DNA of 64,000 nucleotides, taken from assembly GCF_011045835.1 (NCBI RefSeq), contig NZ_CP047349.1, positions 620,001-684,000 on the forward strand. Direction: 5' to 3'. The position numbers were made by a program, and so were the translations under genes. Each line of letters opens with the position of its first letter. Position 1 is the first letter of the stretch. The notes below the pieces were generated by a model that saw only the letters and a list, made by a program, of their open reading frames with translations, ran no database searches and was not told where the DNA came from. The stretch is from Proteus terrae subsp. cibarius (GTDB taxonomy: Bacteria; Pseudomonadota; Gammaproteobacteria; Enterobacterales; Enterobacteriaceae). Positions 17,933 through 27,275 of this stretch are shown piece after piece.

Positions 17933-18943
17933 ATGCGTAATTTGACAGCTTCTATTCTATTGGCAATCGGTCTGACAGGCTCTGCTTTTGCGGATACGAC
18001 TCCTGCCACACCAACTGAACAGCCAACTACTGCTGCCGTTTCTTCAACAGCTTCTACACAGGGAACAGCCACACCAGCAACTGCTACTTCTACTACAGTC
18101 TCAACAGCGGGTAATGAAGTGAAAGCTGTAGGCACTGAAACTGCTAAGCCAGAAGGTGAAAATACACCTGTAACAACGGCTGATAATTCAGAAAATGTCC
18201 CTTTAGCGACAGAAAATGCATCATCAGAGGTACAACCTGAAATGGTTGCTGGTGGTGGATTTGCTGAAGATTTATCTGTAATGGGTATGTACCGTAATGC
18301 AGACTTAGTCGTTAAGAGTGTCATGATTGGCTTACTGTTAGCCTCTATTGTCACTTGGGCACTATTTTTCGCGAAAGGAAGCTACTTGATTTCACTGCGT
18401 CGTCGCTTAAGAAATGAGACTGCTCAGTTAGTTGAAGCTAAATCACTTAATGATGCGTTAGCGATTAGCAAGAAATTTGGTCATAAAAGTGCAACCGCTG
18501 ATTTTTTTAATGATGCAGAATTAGAGCGTACTTACTCTCAAGAAAGTAAAGTGGCTTCAGGTATTAAAGAGCGTGTTGAAATGCGGATGGAACGTCGCGT
18601 TGCAGCCATTATCCGTGAATTAGGTCGCGGTAATGGTTACTTAGCCACAATTGGTGCAATTTCTCCTTTTATCGGTCTTTTCGGTACAGTTTGGGGGATC
18701 ATGAATAGCTTTATCGGTATTGCTCATTCTCAAACGACAAACCTTGCCGTTGTTGCTCCAGGTATTGCCGAAGCGCTATTAGCAACTGCAATTGGTCTGA
18801 TTGCGGCAATTCCAGCGGTTATTATCTATAACATTTTTGCTCGTATGATAGCGGGTTATCGTGGTGAAATTGGTGATATCGCAACAGGTGTGGTGACATT
18901 AGTCAGCCGTGATTTAGATATCGAAAACAGCAAAGCAAGGTAA
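17933..18943 (+). CDS. exbB: TonB-energising proton channel subunit ExbB, with periplasmic extension
   Basis: ExbB forms the inner-membrane proton channel with ExbD that powers TonB for siderophore and cobalamin uptake. At 336 residues it is about 90 longer than E. coli ExbB. The extra part is N-terminal: a cleavable signal peptide ending at SAFA, then an 80-residue Thr/Ala/Ser/Glu-rich, low-complexity stretch. The conserved core begins near residue 110 (VMGMYRNADLVVKSVM), with the TolQ/ExbB signature IGAISPFIGLFGTVWGIMNS near 241-260 and a final membrane segment LLATAIGLIAAIPAVIIYN. Longer N-termini are known in Serratia and Pseudomonas-type ExbB. A Fur box lies upstream and exbD follows six bases later. 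Confidence 0.93.
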   Translation: MRNLTASILLAIGLTGSAFADTTPATPTEQPTTAAVSSTASTQGTATPATATSTTVSTAGNEVKAVGTETAKPEGENTPVTTADNSENVPLATENASSEVQPEMVAGGGFAEDLSVMGMYRNADLVVKSVMIGLLLASIVTWALFFAKGSYLISLRRRLRNETAQLVEAKSLNDALAISKKFGHKSATADFFNDAELERTYSQESKVASGIKERVEMRMERRVAAIIRELGRGNGYLATIGAISPFIGLFGTVWGIMNSFIGIAHSQTTNLAVVAPGIAEALLATAIGLIAAIPAVIIYNIFARMIAGYRGEIGDIATGVVTLVSRDLDIENSKAR

Positions 18944-18949
18944 TGAATT

Positions 18950-19378
18950 ATGGCAATGCGTCTTGGTGATGATTCAGGTGATGATAATGAATTGCATGAT
19001 ATCAATGTGACGCCTTTTATTGATGTCATGTTGGTTCTGCTCATTATCTTTATGGTGGCGGCACCTTTAGCTACTGTTGATATAAAAGTAAATTTACCCG
19101 CTTCAAGTGCAAAACCACAACCTCGCCCTGAAAAGCCTGTTTATTTAACAATTAAGTCAGATAAACAAATTTTCATTGGTGAAGAGATGGTCACTCATGA
19201 AACGATGGCGAATGTGTTAGATACCATGACACAAGCAAACAAAGAGACAACAATCTTTTTCCAAGCGGATAAAACGGTTGATTACGAAACATTAATGTCG
19301 GCCATGGATTCGCTAAGAAAAGCGGGTTATCTCAAAGTTGGACTCGTGGGAATGGAAACGGTCTCTACAGGCGGTTAA
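18950..19378 (+). CDS. exbD: TonB-energising proton channel subunit ExbD
   Basis: The 142-residue protein has the expected layout of ExbD: a short cytoplasmic N-terminus, a single membrane helix (IDVMLVLLIIFMVAAPLATV, about 24-43) containing the proton-conducting aspartate in NVTPFIDVM, and a periplasmic domain ending VGLVGMETVSTGG. ExbD works with ExbB to energise TonB. It is six bases downstream of exbB and the pair is followed by a strong terminator, so it forms a two-gene iron-regulated unit; tonB itself is not in this window. Confidence 0.95.
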   Translation: MAMRLGDDSGDDNELHDINVTPFIDVMLVLLIIFMVAAPLATVDIKVNLPASSAKPQPRPEKPVYLTIKSDKQIFIGEEMVTHETMANVLDTMTQANKETTIFFQADKTVDYETLMSAMDSLRKAGYLKVGLVGMETVSTGG

Positions 19379-19423
19379 AATTTAGCAAATAAGCTATTTA
19401 TCTAAGTATTATTACGCTATTTT

Positions 19424-19472
19424 AAAAGCACTTTATTTGTCGTTGTAAAATGATGAATAAAGTGCTTTTTTA
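19424..19472 (+). terminator. rho-independent terminator after exbD
   Basis: AAAAGCACTTTATT (19424-19437) pairs perfectly with AATAAAGTGCTTTT (19456-19469), followed by T-rich sequence. Confidence 0.87.
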
Positions 19473-19818
19473 TTGTATGGAAGAAACAGAGTTTATATTT
19501 TTACCATTTTTAGTGGTTATCAATATTATTAATAAAATTGAGTTAGAATAAAATTTAACTTTAGTATTAAATAATATTAATTATAGATAGATTAAGTTAC
19601 GGAATAAATAATTAACTAAGTTTATTGAGTAATAGTTGGCTGAATCAATTAATGCTAAGTAGATACTATTATTTGAACTCTCTTAACATTAATATTCATT
19701 AACTCTCCATTTTTTTTCATTTTTAGATTTGTTGAAATCAACTTTTTAAAGTTAAGTTTTTCTATAACCTTGTGATTTATAATGTCTTTATGTAAGTTTC
19801 ATTTAAGTGTAAAAAAAC

Positions 19819-19846
19819 TTGCGCAAAAAATCTTATTGGATATAAT
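19819..19846 (+). promoter_or_regulatory. sigma70-type promoter of candidate small RNA
   Basis: TTGCGC (19819-19824), a 16-base spacer and a perfect TATAAT (19841-19846) put a start point near 19853. No open reading frame with a ribosome binding site follows at coding length. Confidence 0.5.
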
Positions 19847-19852
19847 GCATTC

Positions 19853-20135
19853 ACGTTACAAATTGAAATATTCTGTAACGTGTTAAAACGCCTAATTTAT
19901 TTATTATCTAAGTTATCCGTATTTGGGTACTTATTTTTTTATTGCACCAGGTAGACCGTTGTTTTCAGTCATTCCAATTTCAGGTAAGTAGATTTTATTT
20001 ACTTATTCAAATCACTTCTTATCCTTGATAAGCAGTGAGTAAAATAAAGCGTGAAAGGCAGAGAACTACACATAGCATTTTATTATTTTAATAAATTTAG
20101 AAGCCATAACATTTCGGTGTTATGGCTTTTTTATT
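19853..20135 (+). ncRNA. candidate intergenic small RNA of about 280 bases
   Basis: The proposed transcript runs from the start point of the promoter above to a strong terminator. It opens with a 9-bp hairpin, CACGTTACA (19852-19860) with TGTAACGTG (19874-19882), and closes with AAGCCATAAC/GTTATGGCTT (20101-20110/20119-20128) followed by a T-rich tail. I do not recognise the family: it does not resemble 6S, tmRNA, GcvB, CsrB or RyhB as I know them. It could instead be the untranslated remnant of a lost gene. Confidence 0.35.
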
Positions 20136-20136
20136 T
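20101..20136 (+). terminator. rho-independent terminator with no gene upstream
   Basis: Perfect 10-bp stem AAGCCATAAC/GTTATGGCTT with an 8-base loop (ATTTCGGT), followed by TTTTATTTT. The nearest upstream gene, exbD, already has its own terminator 650 bases before, so this one serves another transcript. Confidence 0.85.
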
Positions 20137-20166
20137 TGATTGTTATATCCGGTATTCTTATTATTT

Positions 20167-20193
20167 TATCGTTCCTATCGTTCCTATCGTTCC
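20167..20193. repeat. three perfect tandem copies of TATCGTTCC
   Basis: Three head-to-tail 9-base units without mismatch, just after the terminator above. Such short tandem repeats can vary in copy number between strains; no function is apparent. Confidence 0.85.
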
Positions 20194-21044
20194 TAAATCA
20201 AGATCTTCAGAGTCTGTGCTTTGTTGTGTACCATTTTTGTGCTTACTCCCACTTTATTGCTTACTATCAGTGGGGGCTTTGTCTGATTAAAAAACACAAA
20301 TAGTTAACAAAGCATTTTTCAAATTTTTAGATTTCTGACCACTTCTTTTATCTATTCTCACAAAAAAAAGAAATAGGCTCTATTTGGGGACTATTTATCG
20401 ATAAATTGTATTTTTTTTATCCACAAAAACAACAGGGATTTAACATTAAATTTTATTTACGTTAATTTCGTTATAAATTCGATATGTTATAAAATAACCT
20501 AATGAAATTATTGCCATTATGTACTGATTAGTAATTATTAATGATCTTAGTTTTTGATTGTTGTCACATATCAATATGTATTTAATTTTATAGCGGTTTT
20601 ATACTAAGGGAACTTCTTATTCCAAAAACGAATATACTTATAACTATATGAAAAATGATAAGAAAAATAGGTTGTTTTTTGGTTATAAAATAAACACTAT
20701 CATGACGATTAAAAATTAATAACAAAAGAAGAGTTGCTAAATGAGTAATGAAAATAAGCTGAAATTAAATATATTAATGTAATCATTTCTTGTTTATGAA
20801 ATGCAATTTTTAACATTATTTGTGATGTAATATAAAGGTTGATAATATGAAAAAAAGAGTCATCATTATAATTAAAAAATATATTAGAACTTATTTTTAA
20901 TAATTTTAATTAGAAATTAGAAATAATGAATTATTAATTTTGTATTATTTTAAATATATTGTCTTATAATTTGTTTGTTTTTTATTCCTTTTGTAAGGTA
21001 TTGATTTATATTAGTTTAAAATATATCTTTTGTCACACCATCAG

Positions 21045-21063
21045 GATAATGATAATTATTTCT
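21045..21063 (+). promoter_or_regulatory. Fur-like box upstream of hybO
   Basis: GATAATGATAATTATTTCT matches the Fur consensus at about 15 of 19 positions, with a perfect left part. It lies about 230 bases upstream of hybO. Iron control of a Ni-Fe/Fe-S enzyme is plausible, but the distance is large. Confidence 0.45.
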
Positions 21064-21200
21064 ATTTGCCTTATCATTGTTAAATAGGGTTTTAATAAAT
21101 TTAAAATGACGAAATATATAAAAAATAGGCATTAAACCTTATATTGCTGAAACGTTTTTACTCACATAAAAGAATAATTTATTTTTTAATGAATTATCGC

Positions 21201-21214
21201 TTGATAATGATCAA
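21201..21214 (+). promoter_or_regulatory. perfect FNR site of the hyb operon
   Basis: TTGATAATGATCAA equals the FNR consensus TTGAT-N4-ATCAA without mismatch. It is centred about 86 bases before the hybO start. A class II position (centre at -41.5) would put the transcription start near 21249, with TTAAAA (21235-21240) as a possible -10. Confidence 0.8.
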
Positions 21215-21293
21215 GTCATTATTGTGTCGGAGTGTTAAAAAGGCGGTGTTTTAAAATTATTCCAATTAAAAATCATCATATCAGGAGAGATAT

Positions 21294-22418
21294 ATGGCCT
21301 TGGGGAATAATGTTTTTTCCCATCATGGTATTAACCGACGCGATTTTATGAAATTGTGTGCTGCGCTGTCAGCTACCATGGGATTAAGCGGCAAAGCTGC
21401 CGCAGAAATGTCTGAAGCAATGGCATCACCTGAACGTCCACCCGTTATCTGGATTGGTGCTCAGGAGTGTACAGGGTGTACGGAGTCTTTATTACGAGCA
21501 ACTCACCCGACTCTGGAAAACCTCGTTCTTGATGTTATCGCACTCGAATATCACGAAGTGCTTTCTGCAGCTTTTGGTGATCAAGCTGAAGAAAATAAAC
21601 ACAATGCGATGGAGAAATATAAAGGTAAGTACGTCCTCGTTGTTGACGGTTCAATCCCAGACAAAGATGGCGGTGTTTACTGTATGGTTGCAGGTAAACC
21701 AATTCTTGAGCATATCAAAGAAGCCGCTGAAGGGGCTGCTGCGATTATTGCGATTGGTTCATGTTCTGCATGGGGCGGTGTACCTGCTACTGGGGGTAAC
21801 CCAACTGGCGCTAAATCACTGGAAGCTATTTTACCGGGTAAAACCGTTATCAATATTCCAGGATGTCCACCAAACCCACATAACTTCTTAGCAACTGTTG
21901 CACATATTATTACTTTCAACAAATTGCCTAAGTTAGATAGCAAAAACAGACCGCTTTTTGCTTATGAGCGTTTAATTCACGAAAACTGTGAACGTCGTCC
22001 TCATTTCGATGCGGGTCGTTTTGCTAAAGAATTTGGTGATGAAGGTCATCGTCAAGGCTGGTGTTTATACCATTTAGGCTGTAAAGGCCCTGAAACTTAT
22101 GGTAACTGCCCAACATTAGAATTCTGCGATGTCGGTGGTGGGATCTGGCCTGTCGGTATCGGTCACCCTTGCTATGGTTGTAACGAAGAAGGTATTGGCT
22201 TTACTAAAGGTATTTTCCAATTAGCGAACGTTTACCAGCCAACACCAAAAGCACAAGTACCTGATGTTAATGCAAAAGAAGGTGGTGGTGTTTCTTATGG
22301 TGCTGCTGGCTTACTGGGTGCTGTCGTGGGTGCAGTTGCGGGTGTCAGTGTGATGGCTGTGCGTCAACTAGGCCGTGACAAGAATGCCACAGGAGCCTCA
22401 CAGGAGGATAAACGGTGA
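21294..22418 (+). CDS. hybO: hydrogenase-2 small subunit
   Basis: The 374-residue small subunit of a membrane-bound Ni-Fe uptake hydrogenase carries electrons from the active site through three Fe-S clusters. A Tat signal is visible ([14 protein letters not shown]), then the proximal-cluster CTGC (in [13 protein letters not shown]), SCSAWGG and PGCPPNP, and distal cysteines in the region ending [16 protein letters not shown]-terminal hydrophobic helix (about 340-360, [18 protein letters not shown]) anchors the complex in the inner membrane facing the periplasm. AGGAGAG precedes the start. It is the first gene of the hyb operon, below a perfect FNR site, so anaerobic induction is expected. Confidence 0.97.
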   Translation: MALGNNVFSHHGINRRDFMKLCAALSATMGLSGKAAAEMSEAMASPERPPVIWIGAQECTGCTESLLRATHPTLENLVLDVIALEYHEVLSAAFGDQAEENKHNAMEKYKGKYVLVVDGSIPDKDGGVYCMVAGKPILEHIKEAAEGAAAIIAIGSCSAWGGVPATGGNPTGAKSLEAILPGKTVINIPGCPPNPHNFLATVAHIITFNKLPKLDSKNRPLFAYERLIHENCERRPHFDAGRFAKEFGDEGHRQGWCLYHLGCKGPETYGNCPTLEFCDVGGGIWPVGIGHPCYGCNEEGIGFTKGIFQLANVYQPTPKAQVPDVNAKEGGGVSYGAAGLLGAVVGAVAGVSVMAVRQLGRDKNATGASQEDKR

Positions 22419-23428
22419 ATAGGCGTCATTTCTTTAAGCTGGCATCAGGTGGGGTTCTCCTTGCGGGAATGGCACCCACTGCGAGTCATGCTGCGGCGCA
22501 GAACCGTCCCCCAATTCCTGGGTCTCTCGGTATGCTCTACGACTCTACACTGTGTGTAGGCTGTCAAGCATGTGTCACAAAATGTCAGGAAATTAATCAC
22601 CCGGAGCCAATGGAGCGTGGTGATACTTACGCTAATGGTGATCCGATTTGGTCAAACAATGACAAATTAAGTCCTTACACAAATAACATTATTCAAATTT
22701 GGCGTGATGGTACTGGTGAAAATAAAGACCAACTGGAAAACGGTTATGCCTTTATTAAGAAACAATGTATGCATTGTGTTGATGCAAACTGCGTTTCTGT
22801 TTGTCCTGTTTCTGCGTTAACCAAAGATCCAAAAACCGGTATTGTTCATTATCACGCGGATATCTGTACAGGTTGTCGTTACTGTATGGTGGGATGCCCT
22901 TATAACATTCCAAAATACGATTATGATGATCCATTTGGTAAGCTCTATAAATGTGAGCTTTGTAACCAAAAAGGTGTTGAGCGTTTAGATAAAGGCTTAT
23001 TACCAGGCTGTGTTGAAGTTTGCCCTACTGGTGCAGTTATTTTCGGTACACGCGAAGAGTTGCTGGAAGAAGCAAAACGTCGTTTAGCGAAAAAAGCGGG
23101 TGAAGAATATCATTACCCACGACAAACCATTAGTGGTGGCGATACTTATCTACATAAAATTCCTGAATATCAAGATCATATCTATGGTGAGTTTGAAGGT
23201 GGCGGTACGCAAGTCATGGTACTTTCTGCGGTTCCTTTCGACAATTTAGGAATGCCAGAAGTGGCACCATTATCAACGGGTGCGCGTTCTGAACATATTC
23301 AACATACGCTTTATAAAGGCATGGTATTACCAATAGCAGCCCTTGCAGGGATCACCTATTTGGTTAACCGTAATAGTAAAAAACAAGAGCAGGAACACCA
23401 CAAGGAGGATAACGATGTCGAGTCATGA
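22415..23428 (+). CDS. hybA: hydrogenase-2 Fe-S electron transfer subunit
   Basis: HybA (337 residues) passes electrons between HybO and the membrane subunit HybB. It begins with a Tat signal ([13 protein letters not shown]) and has four 4Fe-4S ferredoxin motifs, including [13 protein letters not shown] near 47, [14 protein letters not shown] near 118, [12 protein letters not shown] near 151 and a cysteine set in [14 protein letters not shown]-terminal hydrophobic segment (about 308-324) can anchor it. The start overlaps the hybO stop by four bases and the end overlaps hybB by 14, which shows translational coupling. Confidence 0.96.
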   Translation: MNRRHFFKLASGGVLLAGMAPTASHAAAQNRPPIPGSLGMLYDSTLCVGCQACVTKCQEINHPEPMERGDTYANGDPIWSNNDKLSPYTNNIIQIWRDGTGENKDQLENGYAFIKKQCMHCVDANCVSVCPVSALTKDPKTGIVHYHADICTGCRYCMVGCPYNIPKYDYDDPFGKLYKCELCNQKGVERLDKGLLPGCVEVCPTGAVIFGTREELLEEAKRRLAKKAGEEYHYPRQTISGGDTYLHKIPEYQDHIYGEFEGGGTQVMVLSAVPFDNLGMPEVAPLSTGARSEHIQHTLYKGMVLPIAALAGITYLVNRNSKKQEQEHHKEDNDVES

Positions 23429-24596
23429 TCCTCGTCCACTTGGCGGTAAGTTATTTACTCTAGCAGTAAGAGTATTTTTACCGCTTGCTGTGCTCGGTTT
23501 TATTCTTATTGGTAAGCGTTTGGTATTAGGTCTGGGCGATGTCTCTGACCTGAATGGGGGATATCCTTGGGGTATTTGGATTGCCTTTGACTTATTGATA
23601 GGGACAGGCTTTGCATGTGGTGGTTGGGCACTTGCATGGGCTGTTTATGTCTTTAATAAAGGGGAATTTCACCCATTAGTGCGTCCTGCATTGTTAGCGA
23701 GCTTGTTCGGCTATTCATTAGGTGGTTTATCCATCGCTATTGATATTGGTCGTTATTGGAACATGCCTCACTTCTTTATGCCGCAATACTTTAACGTTAA
23801 CTCAGTGTTGTTTGAAACAGCGACCTGTATGACCATCTATATTATGGTGATGGCATTAGAATTCTTACCTGCGCTATTAGAACGTTTAGGTTGGAAAGTG
23901 TCGTTGAAACGTCTTAATAAAGCGATGTTCTTTATTATTGGTCTTGGTGCTTTACTGCCAACCATGCACCAATCCTCAATGGGATCATTAATGATTTCAG
24001 CGGGTTGGAAAGTACATCCACTGTGGCAATCTTATGAGATGTTACCGCTGTTTTCTCTGTTAACTGCTTTCCTCCTCGGTTTTACTATCGTTATTTTTGA
24101 AGGCTCTTTGCTAAAAGCAAGTCGCACCATGAATGATGATGAAACACCACTGTTTACCAAGTTAACACGCGTGATTGAAGTGTTATTGATTGCGTTCTTG
24201 GTATGCCGTTGGGGCGAGGTTATTTGGAACGGTAAACTGAGTTATATCGGAAATGGAGATATGTTCTCGTGGTTATTCATTGCTGAAACTGCATTGTTAT
24301 TGCTTCCTCTTATTTTGATGCATTTAAATAATAACCGCCGTAGTCCAAAAATGCTGTTTGTTTGTGCTGTATTTATCTTAATTGGCGCAGCAATGTGGCG
24401 TATGAACTACTCTTTAGTTGCTTACAATCCTGGCAATGGTTACCACTATTTCCCAACAGCAAGCGAATTGCTGATTTCTATTGGTTTCGTTGCATTTGAA
24501 GTAACTGCTTACATTCTTATTATCCGTTTATTGCCGGTTTTACCTGCACAAACAGATTCAAATATACAATTAAAAAAGGCTGAGGTTAAATCATGA
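23415..24596 (+). CDS. hybB: hydrogenase-2 membrane subunit (NrfD/PsrC type)
   Basis: HybB is a quinone-reactive integral membrane protein of the NrfD/PsrC family; in E. coli hydrogenase-2 it couples H2 oxidation to quinone reduction and works reversibly with the proton-motive force. The product from ATG 23415 ([13 protein letters not shown]) is 393 residues, against 392 in E. coli, with about ten hydrophobic segments. I chose this start because AAGGAGGAT lies directly upstream; the frame extends 72 bases further but that would overlap hybA heavily. It overlaps hybC by four bases. Confidence 0.95.
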   Translation: MSSHDPRPLGGKLFTLAVRVFLPLAVLGFILIGKRLVLGLGDVSDLNGGYPWGIWIAFDLLIGTGFACGGWALAWAVYVFNKGEFHPLVRPALLASLFGYSLGGLSIAIDIGRYWNMPHFFMPQYFNVNSVLFETATCMTIYIMVMALEFLPALLERLGWKVSLKRLNKAMFFIIGLGALLPTMHQSSMGSLMISAGWKVHPLWQSYEMLPLFSLLTAFLLGFTIVIFEGSLLKASRTMNDDETPLFTKLTRVIEVLLIAFLVCRWGEVIWNGKLSYIGNGDMFSWLFIAETALLLLPLILMHLNNNRRSPKMLFVCAVFILIGAAMWRMNYSLVAYNPGNGYHYFPTASELLISIGFVAFEVTAYILIIRLLPVLPAQTDSNIQLKKAEVKS

Positions 24597-26296
24597 GCCA
24601 ACGCATTACTATTGATCCTATTACCCGTATTGAAGGGCATTTACGCGTCGATTGTGAAATTGATAACGGAAAAGTTGTTAAGGCTTGGTCTTCCGGTACC
24701 ATGTGGCGCGGAATGGAGGAGATCCTAAAAGGAAGCGATCCTCGTGATGCATGGATTATCGTGCAACGTATCTGTGGTGTTTGTACGACAGTTCACGCAA
24801 TTGCCTCAGTACGTGCTGTTGAAGATGCCTTAGGTATGGATATTCCTGTCAATGCGCAGTATATCCGTAACATTATTTTGGCTTCGCATATTCTTCATGA
24901 CCATATCGTCCACTTCTATCAGCTTTCTGCGATGGACTGGGTTGATATTACTTCAGCGTTACAAGCCGATCCTGAAAAAGCGTCAGCGATGCTAAAAGGC
25001 GTTTCTCAGTGGCAATTAAACTCTGCTGAAGAGTTCAGAAAGGTTCAGAAAAAAATTCAAGGTCTGGTTGACAGCGGTCAGTTAGGTATTTTCGCTAATG
25101 GCTACTGGGGGCATTCAGCCATGAAATTACCACCAGAAGTTAACTTGATTGCTGTTGCTCACTATCTGCAAGCACTTGAATGTCAGCGTGATGCCAACCG
25201 TATCGTTGCGGTTCTTGGTGGTAAAACACCACATATTCAAAACTTGGCAGTAGGTGGTGTGGCTAACCCGATTAACCTTGATGCACCAAGTGTTCTTAAC
25301 TTAGAACGTCTAATGTATGTGAAGCACTTTATCGATAATCTTGGCGATTTTATTGAACAAGTTTATAAAGTCGATACTGCTATTTTTGCTGCTTATTACC
25401 CTGAATGGCTAAAAATTGGTAAAGGTGCGAACTACTATTTATCTGTACCTGAATTACCTATTAACGGTAATAACACTGAGTTTTTATTGTCTGGTGGTTA
25501 TATGGAAGGCGTTGATTTCTCAACGTATCGTCCAATTAAAGACTGGAAAGATGAAAACCTGAAAGACGGTATCGAAGAAAGTGGTAAACACGCATGGTAT
25601 GAAGATGATGAACCATTAAAACCGTGGGAAGGTTTGACTCGTCCTAAATATACAGGTTGGGATGAGAACGAAAAATACTCATGGGTTAAATCACCTACAT
25701 TCTATGGCAAACCTGTCGAAGTGGGTACGTTAGCATGGTTAGTATGTGGTTTAGCAGGTAAGCATGAAGGGACTGTTAAACACTATAACGAAATCAATGG
25801 GATATACACTAAATTAACGGGTGAAAAGCTGGTTAATGAGCAGTTAGAGTCAACTTGGGGACGCATAATTGGACGTACTGTTCATGCGTGTGTGTTACAA
25901 GATTCTCTAAACTTCTTGTGGCAATCACTGGTTGATAATATTGGTCGTGGCGATACAGCTGCCTTTATTAAACCAGAGTTTGAACCAGGTAAAGAGTATC
26001 GTGGTGTCGGTTTTGAAGAAGCCTCTCGCGGTATGTTATCTCACTGGATCGTGTTTAAAGACGGTAAAATCACTAACTATCAGGCAGTTGTTCCATCAAC
26101 ATGGAATGCGGGTCCTCGTAACTTTAATGATGAACCGGGTCCTTATGAGTTATCACTTGTTGGTACACCTGTTGCTGATCCGAAAAAACCATTAGAAGTG
26201 GTAAGAACAATCCATTCCTTTGACCCATGTATGGCGTGTGCTGTGCATATGGTTGATTTAACAGGTAAAGAATTAAGTAAGGTGAAGGTATTATAA
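24593..26296 (+). CDS. hybC: hydrogenase-2 large (Ni-Fe catalytic) subunit
   Basis: This 567-residue protein, the same length as E. coli HybC, holds the Ni-Fe(CN)2CO centre that oxidises H2. The nickel-binding cysteine pairs are RICGVCTT (about 61-68) and DPCMACAVHMV near the C-terminus. The last 15 residues, starting MVDLTG after the conserved His, form the tail that the protease HybD removes after nickel insertion. It has no signal peptide and is exported by hitch-hiking on the Tat signal of HybO. It overlaps hybB by four bases and touches hybD by one. Confidence 0.97.
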   Translation: MSQRITIDPITRIEGHLRVDCEIDNGKVVKAWSSGTMWRGMEEILKGSDPRDAWIIVQRICGVCTTVHAIASVRAVEDALGMDIPVNAQYIRNIILASHILHDHIVHFYQLSAMDWVDITSALQADPEKASAMLKGVSQWQLNSAEEFRKVQKKIQGLVDSGQLGIFANGYWGHSAMKLPPEVNLIAVAHYLQALECQRDANRIVAVLGGKTPHIQNLAVGGVANPINLDAPSVLNLERLMYVKHFIDNLGDFIEQVYKVDTAIFAAYYPEWLKIGKGANYYLSVPELPINGNNTEFLLSGGYMEGVDFSTYRPIKDWKDENLKDGIEESGKHAWYEDDEPLKPWEGLTRPKYTGWDENEKYSWVKSPTFYGKPVEVGTLAWLVCGLAGKHEGTVKHYNEINGIYTKLTGEKLVNEQLESTWGRIIGRTVHACVLQDSLNFLWQSLVDNIGRGDTAAFIKPEFEPGKEYRGVGFEEASRGMLSHWIVFKDGKITNYQAVVPSTWNAGPRNFNDEPGPYELSLVGTPVADPKKPLEVVRTIHSFDPCMACAVHMVDLTGKELSKVKVL

Positions 26297-26784
26297 TGCG
26301 AACTCTCGTCTTAGGTATTGGTAATTTATTACTAAGCGATGAAGGCATTGGTGTTCGTATAGTAGAAGCGCTCGAAGAGCGCTTCTCTTTACCAGAGAAC
26401 GTCGATGTTATTGATGGTGGCACATCAGGTATGGAAATTTTGCAAGATATCGCTGCAAGAGACCTCCTGATTGTTGCCGATGCGGTAAGAAGTAATCATG
26501 AACCGGGCAGTATTTTTGTGTTACATGATGATGATGTTCCGGCACTTTTTACACAGAAGATCTCGCCTCATCAGCTAGGTTTATCTGATGTATTAATGGC
26601 ACTGCGTATGACAGATGAATTTCCACGTAAATTAATTTTAGTGGGAATTGAACCTGCATCGTTAGAGCCAAGCATGTCGCTGTCTGACATTGGTGAGAAA
26701 TCAATGGAAATTGCACTAGAACATGTGGTGAATATTTTGCGTGAATATGGCATTTCTGTCACACCTAAAGAGGTAACAGCATGA
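26296..26784 (+). CDS. hybD: hydrogenase-2 maturation protease
   Basis: HybD is the nickel-dependent endopeptidase that trims the C-terminal tail of HybC. The 162 residues include the start motif TLVLGIGNLLLSDEGIGVR with the nickel-sensing Glu, VIDGGTSGMEIL with the Asp (about 38-49) and SPHQLGLSD with the His (about 93). Family and position immediately after hybC leave little doubt. The ATG overlaps the hybC stop by one base. Confidence 0.95.
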   Translation: MRTLVLGIGNLLLSDEGIGVRIVEALEERFSLPENVDVIDGGTSGMEILQDIAARDLLIVADAVRSNHEPGSIFVLHDDDVPALFTQKISPHQLGLSDVLMALRMTDEFPRKLILVGIEPASLEPSMSLSDIGEKSMEIALEHVVNILREYGISVTPKEVTA

Positions 26785-27275
26785 GTGAATTAAGCTGGGA
26801 TATCATAGGATATGATGAACCGCCTGTTGAGCAACTTGAAACACGTTTTAGTGAAATCGCTGAAAAAGAGATGAAAGGGCTTCCTTTTTATCGCGAAGGT
26901 GTTCCTGTAAAAGCAGGTGGATTTACTTTATTTGAAAATCAGTGGATTGGTGCTGTTCTTACGCCTTGGATGCTAGAACTGGTTGTCTTCCCTGGGCCTT
27001 CACAAGAATGGCCACATCGAAAAGTCGGTGATCGCATAGGGTTAGAATTACCTTGTGGTCAGATTAAATTCGTTGTGGGTGAGCTTGCGGGTGGTATGCA
27101 GTATCTTGCTTGTTCATTAATGTCGCCACTTGATAGACATTTAGCAGCGGAACATGCTGTTGAGTTGGTTGAAAATAGTGTAAAAATGGCTCTTTCTCTT
27201 CCTGTTCAGACACAATCCGTAGCAGAAGTTGATTTAAGTCGTCGTTCTCTCTTCCGTGGTCAGTTAAGATCATAG
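26781..27275 (+). CDS. hybE: hydrogenase-2 small-subunit assembly chaperone
   Basis: HybE (164 residues; 162 in E. coli) is a cytoplasmic chaperone that holds the HybO precursor until it is complete, so that the HybOC pair is exported only when mature. The sequence has the HybE/HupJ pattern: GLPFYREGVPVKAGGF, the Trp-rich GAVLTPWMLELVVFPGPSQ and GDRIGLELPCGQIKFVVGE. It overlaps hybD by four bases. In E. coli the next gene is hybF (a HypA-type nickel protein), but here only 62 bases separate it from hypB. Confidence 0.93.
   Translation: MSELSWDIIGYDEPPVEQLETRFSEIAEKEMKGLPFYREGVPVKAGGFTLFENQWIGAVLTPWMLELVVFPGPSQEWPHRKVGDRIGLELPCGQIKFVVGELAGGMQYLACSLMSPLDRHLAAEHAVELVENSVKMALSLPVQTQSVAEVDLSRRSLFRGQLRS

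Larger units (their letters stand above)
19473..21293. other. long AT-rich spacer between exbD and hybO
   Basis: About 1.8 kb without a convincing protein gene. It holds a promoter/hairpin/terminator arrangement that may encode a small RNA (about 19819-20136), a tandem 9-base repeat, a Fur-like box and the FNR site of hyb. The stretch 20290-21040 shows only AT-rich DNA to my reading. The one longer reading frame (20051-20290) begins inside the candidate RNA, reads through its terminator hairpin and has an unnatural composition. Confidence 0.7.

Noticed and set aside
20051..20290. 79-codon frame on the plus strand in the exbD-hybO spacer
   Set aside because: It begins in the candidate small RNA, reads through its terminator hairpin and through the 9-base tandem repeat, has no good ribosome binding site and gives a Tyr/Phe/Ile/Cys-rich product typical of AT-rich noncoding DNA.
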